From contig CM049313.1 of assembly GCA_026874595.1 (NCBI GenBank), positions 26,162,008 through 26,226,007 of the forward strand: 64,000 bases of DNA. The letters are read 5' to 3'. Below the pieces are notes generated by a model that worked only from the letters and a program-made list of their open reading frames with translations, had not been told where the DNA came from and did no database searches. This document shows positions 50,201-62,580 of this stretch, piece by piece. Position 1 is the first letter of the stretch, and the number at the start of each line of letters is the position of its first letter. This DNA comes from Sipunculus nudus (taxonomy: Eukaryota; Annelida; Sipuncula; Golfingiida; Sipunculidae). A program made the position numbers and the translations under genes.

Positions 50201-53200
50201 GAACCATTACATCTCATGATCAGTCTTCACCATCTGAGATATTAAATCAGAACCATTACATCTCATGATCAGTCTTCACCATCTGAGATATTAAATCAGA
50301 ACCATTACATCTCATGATCAGTCTTCACCATCTGAGATATTTAATCAGAACCATTACATCTCACGATCAGTCTTCACCACCTGAGATATTAAATCAGAAC
50401 CATTACATCCCACGATCAGTCTTCACCATCTGAGATATTAAATCAGAACCATTACATCTCATGATCAGTCTTCACCATCTGAGATATTAAATCAGAACCA
50501 TTACATCTCACAATCAGTCTTCACCATCTGAGATATTAAATCAGAACCATTACATCCCATGATCAGTCTTCACCATCTGAGATAATAAATCAGAACCATT
50601 ACATCTCACGATCAGTCTTCACCATCTGAGATATTAAATCAGAACCATTACATCCCATGATCAGTCTTCACCATCTGAGATATTAAATCAGAACCATTAC
50701 ATCCCAGGATCAGTCTTCACCATCTGAGATATTAAATCAGAACCATTACATCCCAGGATCAGTCTTCACCATCTGAGATATTAAATCAGAACCATTACAT
50801 CCCAGGATCAGTCTTCACCATCTGAGATATTAAATCAGAACCATTACATCTCATGATCAGTCTTCACCATCTGAGATATTAAATCAGAACCATTACATCT
50901 CATGATCAGTCTTCACCATCTGAGATATTAAATCAGAACCATTACATCTCATGATCAGTCTTCACCATCTGAGATATTAAATCAGAACCATTACATCTCA
51001 CGATCAGTCTTCACCATCTGAGATATTAAATCAGAACCATTACATCTCATGATCAGTCTTCACCATCTGAGATATTAAATCAGAACCATTACATCTCACG
51101 ATCAGCCTTCAATATCTGAGATATTAAATCAGAACCATTACATCCCATGATCAGTCTTCACCATCTGAGATATTAAATCAGAACCATTACACCTCACGAT
51201 CAGTCTTCACCATCTGAGATATTAAATCAGAACCATTACATCCCATGATCAGTCTTCACCATCTGAGATATTAAATCAGAACCATTACATCCCATGATCA
51301 GTCTTCACCATCTGAGATATTAAATCAGAACCATTACATCTCATGATCAGTCTTCACCATCTGAGATATTAAATCAGAACCATTACATCCCATGATCAGG
51401 CTTCACCATCTGAGATATTAAATCAGAACCATTACATCTCATGATCAGTCTTCACCATCTGAGATATTAAATCAGAACCATTACATCTCATGATCAGTCT
51501 TCACCATCTGAGATATTAAATCAGAACCATTACATCCCATGATCAGGCTTCACCATCTGAGATATTAAATCAGAACCATTACATCCCATGATCAGTCTTC
51601 ACCATCTGAGATATTAAATCAGAACCATTACACCTCACAATCAGTCTTCACCATCTGAGATATTAAATCAGAACCATTACATCCCATGATCAGTCTTCAC
51701 CATCTGAGATATTAAATCAGAACCATTACATCTCATGATCAGTCTTCACCATCTGAGATCTTAAATCAGAACCATTACATCTCATGATCAGTCTTTCTCA
51801 TCTGAGATATTAAATCAGAACCATTACACCTCACGATCAGTCTTCACCATCTGAGATATTAAATCAGAACCATTACATCCCATGATCAGTCTTCACCATC
51901 TGAGATATTAAATCAGAACCATTACACCTCATGATCAGTCTTCACCATCTGAGATATTAAATCAGAACCATTACACCTCACGATCAGTCTTCACCATCTG
52001 AGATATTAAATCAGAACCATTACATCCCATGATCAGTCTTCACCATCTGAGATATTAAATCAGAACCATTTCACCTCACGATCAGTCTTCACCATCTGAG
52101 ATATTAAATCAGAACCATTACATCCCATGATCAGGGATCACCATCTGAGATATTAAATCAGAACCATTACATCTCATGATCAGTCTTCACCATCTGAGAT
52201 CTTAAATCAGAACCATTACACCTCACGATCAGTCTTCACCATCTGAGATATTAAATCAGAACCATTACACCCCATGATCAGTCTTCACCATCTGAGATAT
52301 TAAATCAGAACCATTACATCCCATGATCAGTCTTCACCATCTGAGATATTAAATCAGAACCATTACACCTCACGATCAGTCTTCACCACCTGAGATCTTA
52401 AATCAGAACCATTACATCCCATGATCAGTCTTCATCATCTGAGATAAAATCAGAACCATTACACCTCACGATCAGTCTTCACCATCTGAGATATTAAATC
52501 AGAACCATTACATTCCATGATCAGTCTTCACCATCTGAGATATTAAATCAGAACCATTACACTTCACGATCAGTCTTCACCATCTGAGATATTAAATCAG
52601 AACCATTACATCCCATGATCAGTCTTCACCATCTGAGATATTAAATCAGAACCATTACATCCCATGATCAGTCTTCACCATCTGAGATATTAAATCAGAA
52701 CCATTACACCTCACGATCAGTCTTCACCACCTGAGATCTTAAATCAGAACCATTACATCCCATGATCAGTCTTCATCATCTGAGATAAAATCAGAACCAT
52801 TACATCCCATGATCAGTCTTCACCATCTGAGATCTAAAATCAGAACCATTACACCTCATGATCAGTCTTCACCATCTGACATCTAAAATCAGAACCATTA
52901 CACCTCACGATCAGTTATCACCAACTGAGATCTTAAATCAGAACCATTACATCTCACGATCAGTTATCACCAACTGAGATCTTAAATCAGAACCGTTACA
53001 TCTCACTATCAGTCTTCACCATCTGAGATCTAAAATCAGAACCATTACATCTCACGATCAGTTATCACCAACTGAGATCTTAAATCAGAACCATTACATC
53101 TCATGATCAGACTTCACCATCTGAGATTTTAAATCAGAACCATTACATCTCATGATCAGTCTTCACCATCTGAGATATTAAATCAGAACCATTACACCTC

Positions 53201-56200
53201 ACGATCAGTCTTCACCATCTGAGATATTAAATCAGAACCATTACATCCCATGATCAGTCTTCACCATCTGAGATATTAAATCAGAACCATTACACCTCAC
53301 GATCAGTCTTCACCACCTGAGATCTTAAATCAGAACCATTACATCCCTTGATCAGTCTTCATCATCTGAGATAAAATCAGAACCATTACATCCCTTGTTC
53401 AGTCTTCACCATCTGAGATATTAAATCAGAACCATTACATTCCATGATCAGTCTTCACCATCTGAGATATTAAATCAGAACCATTACACTTCACGATCAC
53501 TCTTCACCATCTGAGATATTAAATCAGAACCATTACATCCCATGATCAGTCTTCACCATCTGAGATATTAAATCAGAACCATTACATCCAATGATCAGTC
53601 TTCACCATCTGAGATATTAAATCAGAACCATTACACCTCACGATCAGTCTTCACCACCTGAGATCTTAAATCAGAACCATTACATCCCATGATCAGTCTT
53701 CACCATCTGAGATATTAAATCAGAACCATTACATTCCATGATCAGTCTTCACCATCTGAGATATTAAATCAGAACCATTACACTTCATGATCAGTCTTCA
53801 CCATCTGAGATCTTAAATCAGAACCATTACATCCCATGATCAGTCTTCATCATCTGAGATAAAATCAGAACCATTACATCTCATGATCAGTCTTCACCAC
53901 CTGAGATATTAAATCAGAACCATTACATCCCATGATCAGTCTTCACCATCTGAGATCTAAAATCAGAACCATTACACCTCATGATCAGTCTTCACCATCT
54001 GAGATCTAAAATCAGAACCATTACACCTCACAATCAGTTATCACCAACTGAGATCTTAAATCAGAACCATTACATCTCACGATCAGTTATCACCAACTGA
54101 GATCTTAAATCAGAACCGTTACATCTCACTATCAGTCTTCACCATCTGAGATCTAAAATCAGAACCATTACATCTCACGATCAGTTATCACCAACTGAGA
54201 TCTTAAATCAGAACCATTACATCTCATGATCAGTCTTCACCATCTGAGATATTAAATCAGAACCATTACACCTAACGATCAGTCTTCACCATCTGAGATA
54301 TTAAATCAGAACCATTACACCTCATGATCAGTCTTCACCATCTGAGATATAAAATCAGAACCATTACATCTCATGATCAGTCTTCACCACCTGAGATCTT
54401 AAATCAGAACCATTACATCTCATGATCAGTCTTCACCACCTGAAATCTTAAATCAGAACCATTACATCCCATCATCAGTTTTCACCATCTGAGATATTAA
54501 ATCAGAACCATTACACCTCACGATCAGTCTTCACCATCTGAGATCTTAAATCAGAACCATTACATCTCATGATCAGTCTTCACCATCTGAGATATTAAAT
54601 CAGAACCATTACACCTCATGATCAGTCTTCACCATCTGAGATCTTAAATCAGAACCATTACACCTCATGATCAGTCTTCACCATCTGAGATATTAAATCA
54701 GAACCATTACACCTCACGATCAGTCTTAACCATCTGAGATATTAAATCAGAACCATTACATCTCATGATCAGTCTTCACCACCTGAAATCTTAAATCAGA
54801 ACCATTACATCCCATCATCAGTCTTCACCACCTGAGATATTAAATCAGAACCATTACACCTCATGATCAGTCTTCACCATCTGAGATCTTAAATCAGAAC
54901 CATTACATCCCATCATCAGTCTTCACCACCTGAAATCTTAAATCAGAACCATTACATCTCATGATCAGTCTTCACCATCTGAGATCTTAAATCAGAACCA
55001 TTACACCTCATGATCAGTCTTCACCATCTGAGATCTTAAATCAGAACCATTACATCTCATGATCAGTCTTTACCATCTGAGATCTTAAATCAGAACCATT
55101 ACACCTCATGATCAGTCTTCACCATCTGAGATCTTAAATCAGAACCATTACACCTCACGATCAGTCTTCACCATCTGAGATATTGAATCAGAACCATTAC
55201 ATCTCATGATCAGTTATCACCAACTGAGATCTTAAATCAGAACCATTACATCTCATGATCAGTCTTCACCATCTGAGATATTAAATCAGAACCATTACAC
55301 CTCACGATCAGTCTTCACCATCTGAGATATTAAATCAGAACCATTACACCTCATGATCAGTCTTCACCATCTGAGATATTAAATCAGAACCATTACATCT
55401 CATGATCAGTCTTCACCACCTGAGATCTTAAATCAGAACCATTACATCTCATGATCAGTCTTCACCACCTGAAATCTTAAATCAGAACCATTACATCCCA
55501 TCATCAGTCTTCACCATCTGAGATATTAAATCAGAACCATTACACCTCACGATCAGTCTTCACCATCTGAGATCTTAAATCAGAACCATTACATCTCATG
55601 ATCAGTCTTCACCATCTGAGATATTAAATCAGAACCATTACACCTCATGATCAGTCTTCACCATCTGAGATCTTAAATCAGAACCATTACACCTCATGAT
55701 CAGTCTTCACCATCTGAGATCTTAAATCAGAACCATTACACCTCATGATCAGTCTTCACCATCTGAGATCTTAAATCAGAACCATTACATCTCATGATCA
55801 GTCTTTACCATCTGAGATCTTAAATCAGAACCATTACACCTCATGATCAGTCTTCACCACCTGAGATATTAAATCAGAACCATTACACCTCACGATCAGT
55901 CTTCACCACCTGAGATATTAAATCAGAACCATTACATCTCATGATCAGTCTTCACCATCTGAGATCTTAAATCAGAACCATTACACCTCACGATCAGTCT
56001 TCACCATCTGAGATATTAAATCAGAACCATTACATCTCATGATCAGTCTTCACCATCTGAGATCTTAAATCAGAACCATTTCACCTCACGATCAGTCTTC
56101 ACCATCTGAGATGCCAAATCAGAACCATTACATCTCATGATCAGTCTTCACCACCTGAGATATAAAATCAGAACCATTACACCTCACGATCAGTCTTCAC

Positions 56201-56256
56201 CACCTGAGATCTTAAATCAGAACCATTACATCTCATGATCAGTCTTCACCATTTGG
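47192..56256 (-). repeat. 49-bp satellite copied from the acceptor of POLG exon a
   Basis: About 185 units. On the minus strand each carries TTCTGATTTAATATCTCAG then ATGGTGAAG. The exon-proximal unit is the real intron-exon border (TTCTGATTTTAGATCTCAG then ATGGTGG). Each unit keeps a CTGAT branch-point-like motif and a CTCAG|ATGGTG boundary. Three variants occur before ATCTCAG: TTTTAG (rare, as at the exon), TTTAAG, and TTTAAT (most common). Units are almost all 49 bp; a 47-bp variant (plus strand GAGATAAAATC) recurs. A block of 23 units repeats: the marker AACCGTTACA lies at 52991 and 54114. Confidence 0.95.
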
Positions 56257-57468
56257 GTAAAAGGCCAGAAAAACAGGTTCTGTGAATATTGTGTATAGGA
56301 AAACAAAAGCTTATATTATGATCAACTAGCAAGTAGGCAAAAAGGAATAAAAAAGAATCGAACTATTGTTATGGAGTAGGAAAGTGCATATTTGTGACTT
56401 AACACATATTTCAAGGAATATTTCACATTTCATATTTCTCAAATTTAAGCTCAGTTTCAGGCATGTCAGACTGAACAATGAATGACTTCTCATAATTGAT
56501 GACACCCGACAACCAGTAATCTGGTCACACACATATAGGCTAATCTCTCCCAGTTTAATCTGAGAACAGTACACCAAACCATTAAGGTCTATTTTATGTC
56601 TGTACAAACAGAAATAGTGTCACAGAATGACTTATGTGTTTAGTCTTTATGAGGGAATGGTAGAACACAATTAAAACATGTTATTTTATGAGACTCCGAA
56701 TGTGTATATAAGCACTGTCCTCCAAATAGGACTTTTAGGTCAGTCTATAACGGGATGAATGTCAGGTCAGACTTGGGATTTTCCAGAATACTTTCATCCA
56801 GTAAAATCTGGCAAAACATAAAGTCAACTTATAACTCTGATGTAATTGTGACCTACTTTGGGTCATCCAATAATGTTTAGCTTTTATGACGAAATGCAGA
56901 AATATGGATATGTACGTCTCATGTGTCACGTGAAAGCTCTGTAACAAAACTATCTGTAGTGCGCACTGAGAGTCAGTGAGTCAGGGAGGCTGGGCGGCTC
57001 TCTCAGAGAGAGAGACTGTCCCAGACCGCTTGCTATTGAATAAAGGCTTCTATCATCAAATTGGTCTTGGAACATTGTCAGCCACCACTTCCAGCAACCG
57101 TATGTGATACAGGTGGGGACATCCCCAACCCTACCTTTGTATCACTATTACCTAGCTATTAAATCACTCAAACACTGTCCTAATTCTGGATTTCTGGTTA
57201 TGACCTCCTTAAAGAGGAATAAAAAAGAATCAAACATTAACTAGATTTTTCTTGGCACCACAGGTGCCAAAGTATCCCCAGACAATTCCCCTCCCCCCCC
57301 CCCCCCCTTTAAGAATAGGCCACTCATCTTCAGCAGCATATACTGACACTTAGCAAGCGACTATGGTTTCTTCCATCTATCAACTTGAGAAACAATATTT
57401 TCCCCAAAATATGGGGGCCAATACGGTGAATCACTCTTGAAAAAAAGGGGATTAATTTATACTATAAT
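56257..57468. other. Intron with a possible LTR-like fragment
   Basis: TGTATATAAGCACTGTCC near 56702 resembles a TATA box region, and AATAAAGGCTTC near 57040 a poly(A) signal, as in a retroelement LTR. No paired copy or coding sequence was seen. A run of C lies near 57292-57307. CTTGGCACCACAGGTGCCA near 57250 recurs in diverged form near 58830. Confidence 0.4.
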
Positions 57469-58815
57469 AAGGCCTACAGACCTAATGTGAACCTGTGCAA
57501 CAGGATATACACCAGGTATAATGCTTCAATGCTGGACCATTCCTTTTCAAGAACATGTGTAACATGTATATGAACAAGGCCTACAGGCCTAATGCGAACC
57601 TGTGCATTTGGAAATACACCAGGTATAATGCTTCAGTGCTGGACCATTACTTTTCATGTATATGAACAATGCAAGTACTAAACATTTTGAATAAGAAACA
57701 ATTACACAAACATCACTGCTGAAATTCTCGTATGGGTGCACACAACACAATAATAATTGTAGCTGGCACCACCAGTTTTGTATACAACAAAGCTATCAGA
57801 GATATATACATATGCCCAATTTCAGACTGATATATCAAACCCCTCCTGAGAAATAAGCAGGGAAACACTGTGCAAAAATTATTGTACGTGGCACCACCAG
57901 TCTTGTGTATGACAAAGCTATTCAATATGTATAAATATGCCCAATTTCAGGCTGATAATATCAAATTCCTCTGAAGAAATAAGCAGGCACATACACTGTG
58001 CAAAAGTCATTGTAGGTGGCGATACCTGTCTTGTGAACAAGAAAGCCATCAATGACGCATAGAAAGTTCAAAATATCAGGCCAATACACCAAACTTCCCT
58101 CGAGTTTGATGCACTGGGCTGACCAGGCTTAGGTAGCTAAGGCATTTGCCGAGTAAACTGTGACAAATTGCTGGCTCAAGCTACTGCACTGAGTGAACTC
58201 TTGACCTGTTGCATAATCTGACACAGTTGGCAGTCTGCAAAAGCTATAAATAGATCCAGACTGACCTTTGGAGCCAAATCTGTTGCGTTGGCAGCTTTGC
58301 AAAGCTATAAATAGAATGCAGCTACTACACTGAGTGAACTCTTGACCTATACCTGGCTGCACTGAGTGAACTCCTGACCTGCTGCCTAATCTGATACAGT
58401 TGCCAGTCTGCTAAATAGATCCAGGCTGACCTTTGGCCTGTTGCAAAATCTGAAATAGTTGGCAGCCTGCCAAGCTATTTAACCTGAAATCTAAATGTCT
58501 AGTGGCATGATGTAAAATATGCTGATAAACTGGTGCCAGGCTAGATGTAACTGCTTCACACAGATAACATATATGGTAAAATGACTCAAATCAATCTCCA
58601 TAATTCAGCCAAAAACCATTCATGTGGAACCATTAAAGACAATTATTATAAGAATTATTGTGGGGTTTATTCTTGTAAAATATTAAACAAATTGCCTCAG
58701 TGGGTTCAGTCAAAAAACATTTTGCAGGTTTTTAACCCATATGGGAAAATACAGCAAACTGGCTAAGTTAAGCTTCCCTTAACTCAGCTAAATAGTCACT
58801 GAACCAAAACCATTT
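57469..58815 (+). mobile_element. Two nested family A elements
   Basis: A first head (AAGGCCTACAGACCTAATG, 57469) is cut after TATATGAAC by a second complete head at 57576. The second continues through boxes near 57768, 57888 and 58015, the CTGCACTGAGTGAAC section and lower modules, and ends without a tail near 58815. Confidence 0.7.
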
Positions 58816-58972
58816 GAACTAGATATTTCTTGGCACCGCATGTGCCATAGTATCCTAAGACAGTTAACCCCCTCCCCTCCCTTAAGCCCTTGATAAGATG
58901 CATCTAACCTGTAAGTTTGGTGACTGTACCAACAACTTTTTTTGAGTTAACATTATAAATATTAATTAATAC
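58816..58972. other. Short intron spacer
   Basis: Diverged copy of the CTTGGCACC..GGTGCCA stretch, otherwise unassigned. Confidence 0.4.
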
Positions 58973-59147
58973 AAGGCCTACAGGCCTAATGCGAACCTGT
59001 GCATTGGGAAATACACCAGGTATAATGCTTCAATGCTGGACCATTAATTCTCATGTATATGAACAATGCAGGTACTAAAGATTTTGAATAAGAAACAATA
59101 ACACAAACATCACTGCTGAAATTCTGGCATGGGTGCACACAACACAA
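58973..59147 (+). mobile_element. Isolated family A head
   Basis: AAGGCCTACAGGCCTAATG through GGCATGGGTGCACACAACAC, then a switch to another element beginning near GGGACCCATTGGTCTC. Confidence 0.7.
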
Positions 59148-60368
59148 CTAGGGACCCATTGGTCTCGATGCTCAGCTGAATTTGTCTATAAGGATATTTT
59201 TAAAGAAATTTTTCAGAATGACAGTCCTATGACCTTGACCAATGACCTTGTGACCAAAAAATCTTAGAACTTAATATCCTTGAACTTGCAGCATTAGGAT
59301 TATTGTAACAATCTATAAAAAGTGACCTTGACCTCTGACCAGATAACCTCAAATTCTACAGGTTTCCTCACTTTGGGCAAGTAAGCCATGTGTGAACATT
59401 GGAAAGTTCAGAATGAAAAGTTTGATTTACAGTGCATCCACAATCTTTTTAAAGATGTGGCTTCTGTCACCTTCAACTTAGATCGCAGGACCCTGAAAAT
59501 CAAAATGAATTTACTTATGTGGTTGGTCATTATTAAATCAAGTTTGAAGCCAGTCTGTCTATCCAAAGCAGAATTATCATCAATAAACTAATTTGTGAAT
59601 GGATGGGCCCTTTGACCTTGACCTATGACCCAAAAATCAAACAGAATCTTCCCCTAATGGCAGGTTAGCAATACTTTGAAGATGGAAGGTTTGTGATGAA
59701 AAGTTTGGCTTCAAATGCATACACATTCCTTTTAAAGAAATGGGTCCTATGACCTTGAACTTTGACTGTTGGACCCCAAAATTGACATGGTTCTTAATTT
59801 AGGGGTGGGCCATTTATAAGTTAAGTTTGAAATCAATATGTCAAACTAAACTGGAGTTATCATCTGGAAACTAATTTGTGAACAGATAGCCCCTGTGACC
59901 TTAACCTTTGACAATGTGACCCCAAATTAATTTATGCTCTCCCCATACTGTTAAGTCAGCTAAATGTGCATGATGGAAAGTTTGGGATGAAAAGCTTGGC
60001 TTAAAATGCAGCCATAATCTTTTTAATTAAGTGAGTCCTTTGACCTTGACCATTGACCTCATGACCACAAAATCATATAGGTTCTTGATTTAGTGGTGGG
60101 CCATGTGTAAGTCAAGTTTGAAATCCATGTGCCAATCCAACCTGGAGTTATCGTCTGGAAACAAATTTGTGTGGATGGATGGATTGACATACAAACAGAC
60201 ATACAAAAAGACGGACAGACAGGGTGATTAGTTTAGGGCATCCACTTGTGATCAATAAACACACCAGGTTTTGGGACACCAGATGTAATTACAGCTGAGA
60301 AACTGACATGATTGTTGTCATTTTATAGTAAATCAATAGAAAAATATTTGTTAAAATATGAAAAAAAT
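59148..60368 (+). mobile_element. Second half-site-rich element
   Basis: Starts with ACTAGGGACCCATTGGTCTC and GATGCTCAGCTGAA, like the motif at 31495. It contains repeated modules of about 190-260 bp with TGACCTTGACC and TGACCTxTGACC runs (near 59230, 59320, 59610, 59750, 59895, 60040), and ends near an ACGGACAGACAGG stretch (about 60210). No coding capacity. Confidence 0.6.
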
Positions 60369-60731
60369 ACAGGTGGCACCACCACGTTTTAGGACCTGAC
60401 AAAACTAGTCATGGTTAATATTCAAGGCAAGATTCATGACAAACCATGCATTAATGATCAAGATATTGGAGGTTTTGTATCAAATTTTTTACTATTCTGG
60501 GGGGTACTTTCAAGCCACATAGCTCAAAGGATATAGGTCACAGTGACCTAATTTCAGGTTTCCAAGCAGATTTTTTATTGACCTCCCTAGATCTTCACTC
60601 AGAAGTTTCTAGGACCAGCCGTTACAATTTGTGCTCTGCTAACAGACTGCCGGACGCCCTGACATCCGAACGGACGACGGACAGGCGCCATTCCTATACC
60701 TCATTTGACTTACAGTTAGCTGAGCTAAAAA
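60369..60731 (+). repeat. One family B unit with its tail
   Basis: ACAGGTGGCACCACCACG box, TTCTGGGGGGTACTT block, a GACATCCGAACGGACGACGG stretch and the tail ending GAGCTAAAAA. Matches 1-150 at its right end. Confidence 0.75.
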
Positions 60732-62467
60732 TGATTGTAGCTGGCACCACCAGTCTTGTATACAACAAAGCTATCATAGATATATACATATTCCAAGTTC
60801 AGACTGATATATCAAACCCCTCCTGAGAAATAAGCAGGGACACATACTGTGCAAAAATTATTGTAGTTGGCACCACCAGTCTTGTATACGACAAAGCTAT
60901 TTGATAGGTATAAATATGCCCAATTTCAGGATGATATCAAATTCCTCTATAGAATTAAGCAGGCACAAAAGCCACACACTGTGCAAAAGTCATTGTAGGT
61001 GGTGACACCTGTCTTGTGAATAAGAAAGCCATCAAAGACACATAGACAGGTCATAATATCAGGCCAATACATCAAACTTACCTTGAGTCTGATGCATGGG
61101 GCTGACCAGGCTTAGGTGAGAAAGGCAGTTGCCCCGAGTGAACTGTGACTAATATGCTGGCTCAGGCTACTGCACTGAGTGAACTCATGACCTGCACCTG
61201 GTCAGACTGAGTGAACTTTTGACCTGTACCTGGCTGCACTGAGTGAACTCTTCACCTGTTGCATAATCTGACACAGTTGACAGTCTGCCAAAGCTATAAA
61301 TAAATCCAGACTGACCTTTTGCCTATTGCCAAATCTGAAATTGCATAAGCTCACAGATTGGCTCCATATGCAGCCCTGAGGGGCATGACACCCATGAGGT
61401 GATCACATGATACTCATGAGGTGATCACATGCTTCCCATGAGATGATCACAAGCTGCCCATGAGGTGATCACATGCCTTGTGCTTGGCTGCACTGATTGA
61501 ACTGTTGACCTACATTTGGCTGTACTGAATGAACTCTTGATCTGTTGCCAAATCTGAAACAGTTGGCCGTTTCTAAAACCTATTCAAGAAACATACACAA
61601 TCTTTGCCTGTTATGTAACTCTGCTAAAATTTATCCAACACAAACCATTTGAACAAACTTGAGAGGGCTCGCCTCTGGGATCATTTCTGTAAAATATTGA
61701 ACAATTTGGCTGGACTGTTTACAAGAAGACTTTTAAAAGTTTTTTTCAGCTTTTTCCTGGTAAAATCTAAGTAAATGCAGATAGCAAAAATAAGCTGAAT
61801 CCATCAACATTTGATATGTGACAGATAATTGCATAACATTTCGGGATAGTAGCTCCTGCTATTCCTCAGAAATTATGAGATAGTGTACAGATGATATGTA
61901 ATATCATAAATCTACATTTTTTAAAAGCTTTTAAAAAACATTCTTGTCAATATTTTCCATAGATAACCTGAAATCTAAATGTCTATAGGCATGATGTAAT
62001 GGATGCTGATAAACTGGTGCTAGGCTAGATGTATCTGCTTCACATAGCTAACATATTTGGTAAAATGACTCAATTCACTCTTTATAATTCAGCCAAAATT
62101 CATTTTTTGGAACAATAAAAGATTATTATTATAAGAATGATTCAGGGAATTATTCTTGCAAAATATTAAACAAACTGGCCTCAGTATCGTCAGTCGAAAA
62201 ACATTTTGTAGGTTTATAACTCATATGGGAAAATACAGCAAAATGGCAAAGTTCAGCTTCCCATAACTCAGCCAAAAGTCACTGAACTGAGACCATTTGA
62301 GCAAACTTGAATTATCAACATCTAAGGATAATTATTGTGTGAGATTTAAGAATTTGGCCCAGTGGTTTTTGAAATGAAGATTTTTGTAGCCACTTAGCTA
62401 ACATGGGCTGTTATGGCATATGACTAAATTCAGCTTCCCATAACTCAGCCAAAAGTCACTGAACTGA
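60732..62467 (+). mobile_element. Family A core and lower modules, head missing
   Basis: Boxes near 60741, 60866 and 60999, the CTGCACTGAGTGAAC section (61160-61250), CCCATGAGGTGATCACATG copies (61390-61470) and lower modules. Its junction with a family B tail at 60731 is the same as the junction at 150. Confidence 0.7.
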
Positions 62468-62580
62468 CTGTCAAAACATGTTGGTCTTACGGATGGACAT
62501 CCGGACAGACAGACGGACGGCACGACAGAAGGACGGACAACGGACAATGGACCAAGACTATAGCTCAGATGACTTATTTA
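62468..62580 (+). repeat. Family B-type tail inside family A sequence
   Basis: ACGGACGGCACGACAGAAGG and GGACGGACAACGGAC followed by CTATAGCTCAGATGACTTAT, without the final CAGCTGAGCTAAAAA. Confidence 0.6.

Noticed and set aside
47192-56256. CRISPR-like array
   Set aside because: Units are contiguous 49-bp repeats with no unique spacers, in a spliced eukaryotic gene.
56326-56607. Minus-strand open frame of 93 codons upstream of the satellite, considered as the preceding POLG exon
   Set aside because: No resemblance to the POLG segment that precedes SQMVV and no suitable splice phase.
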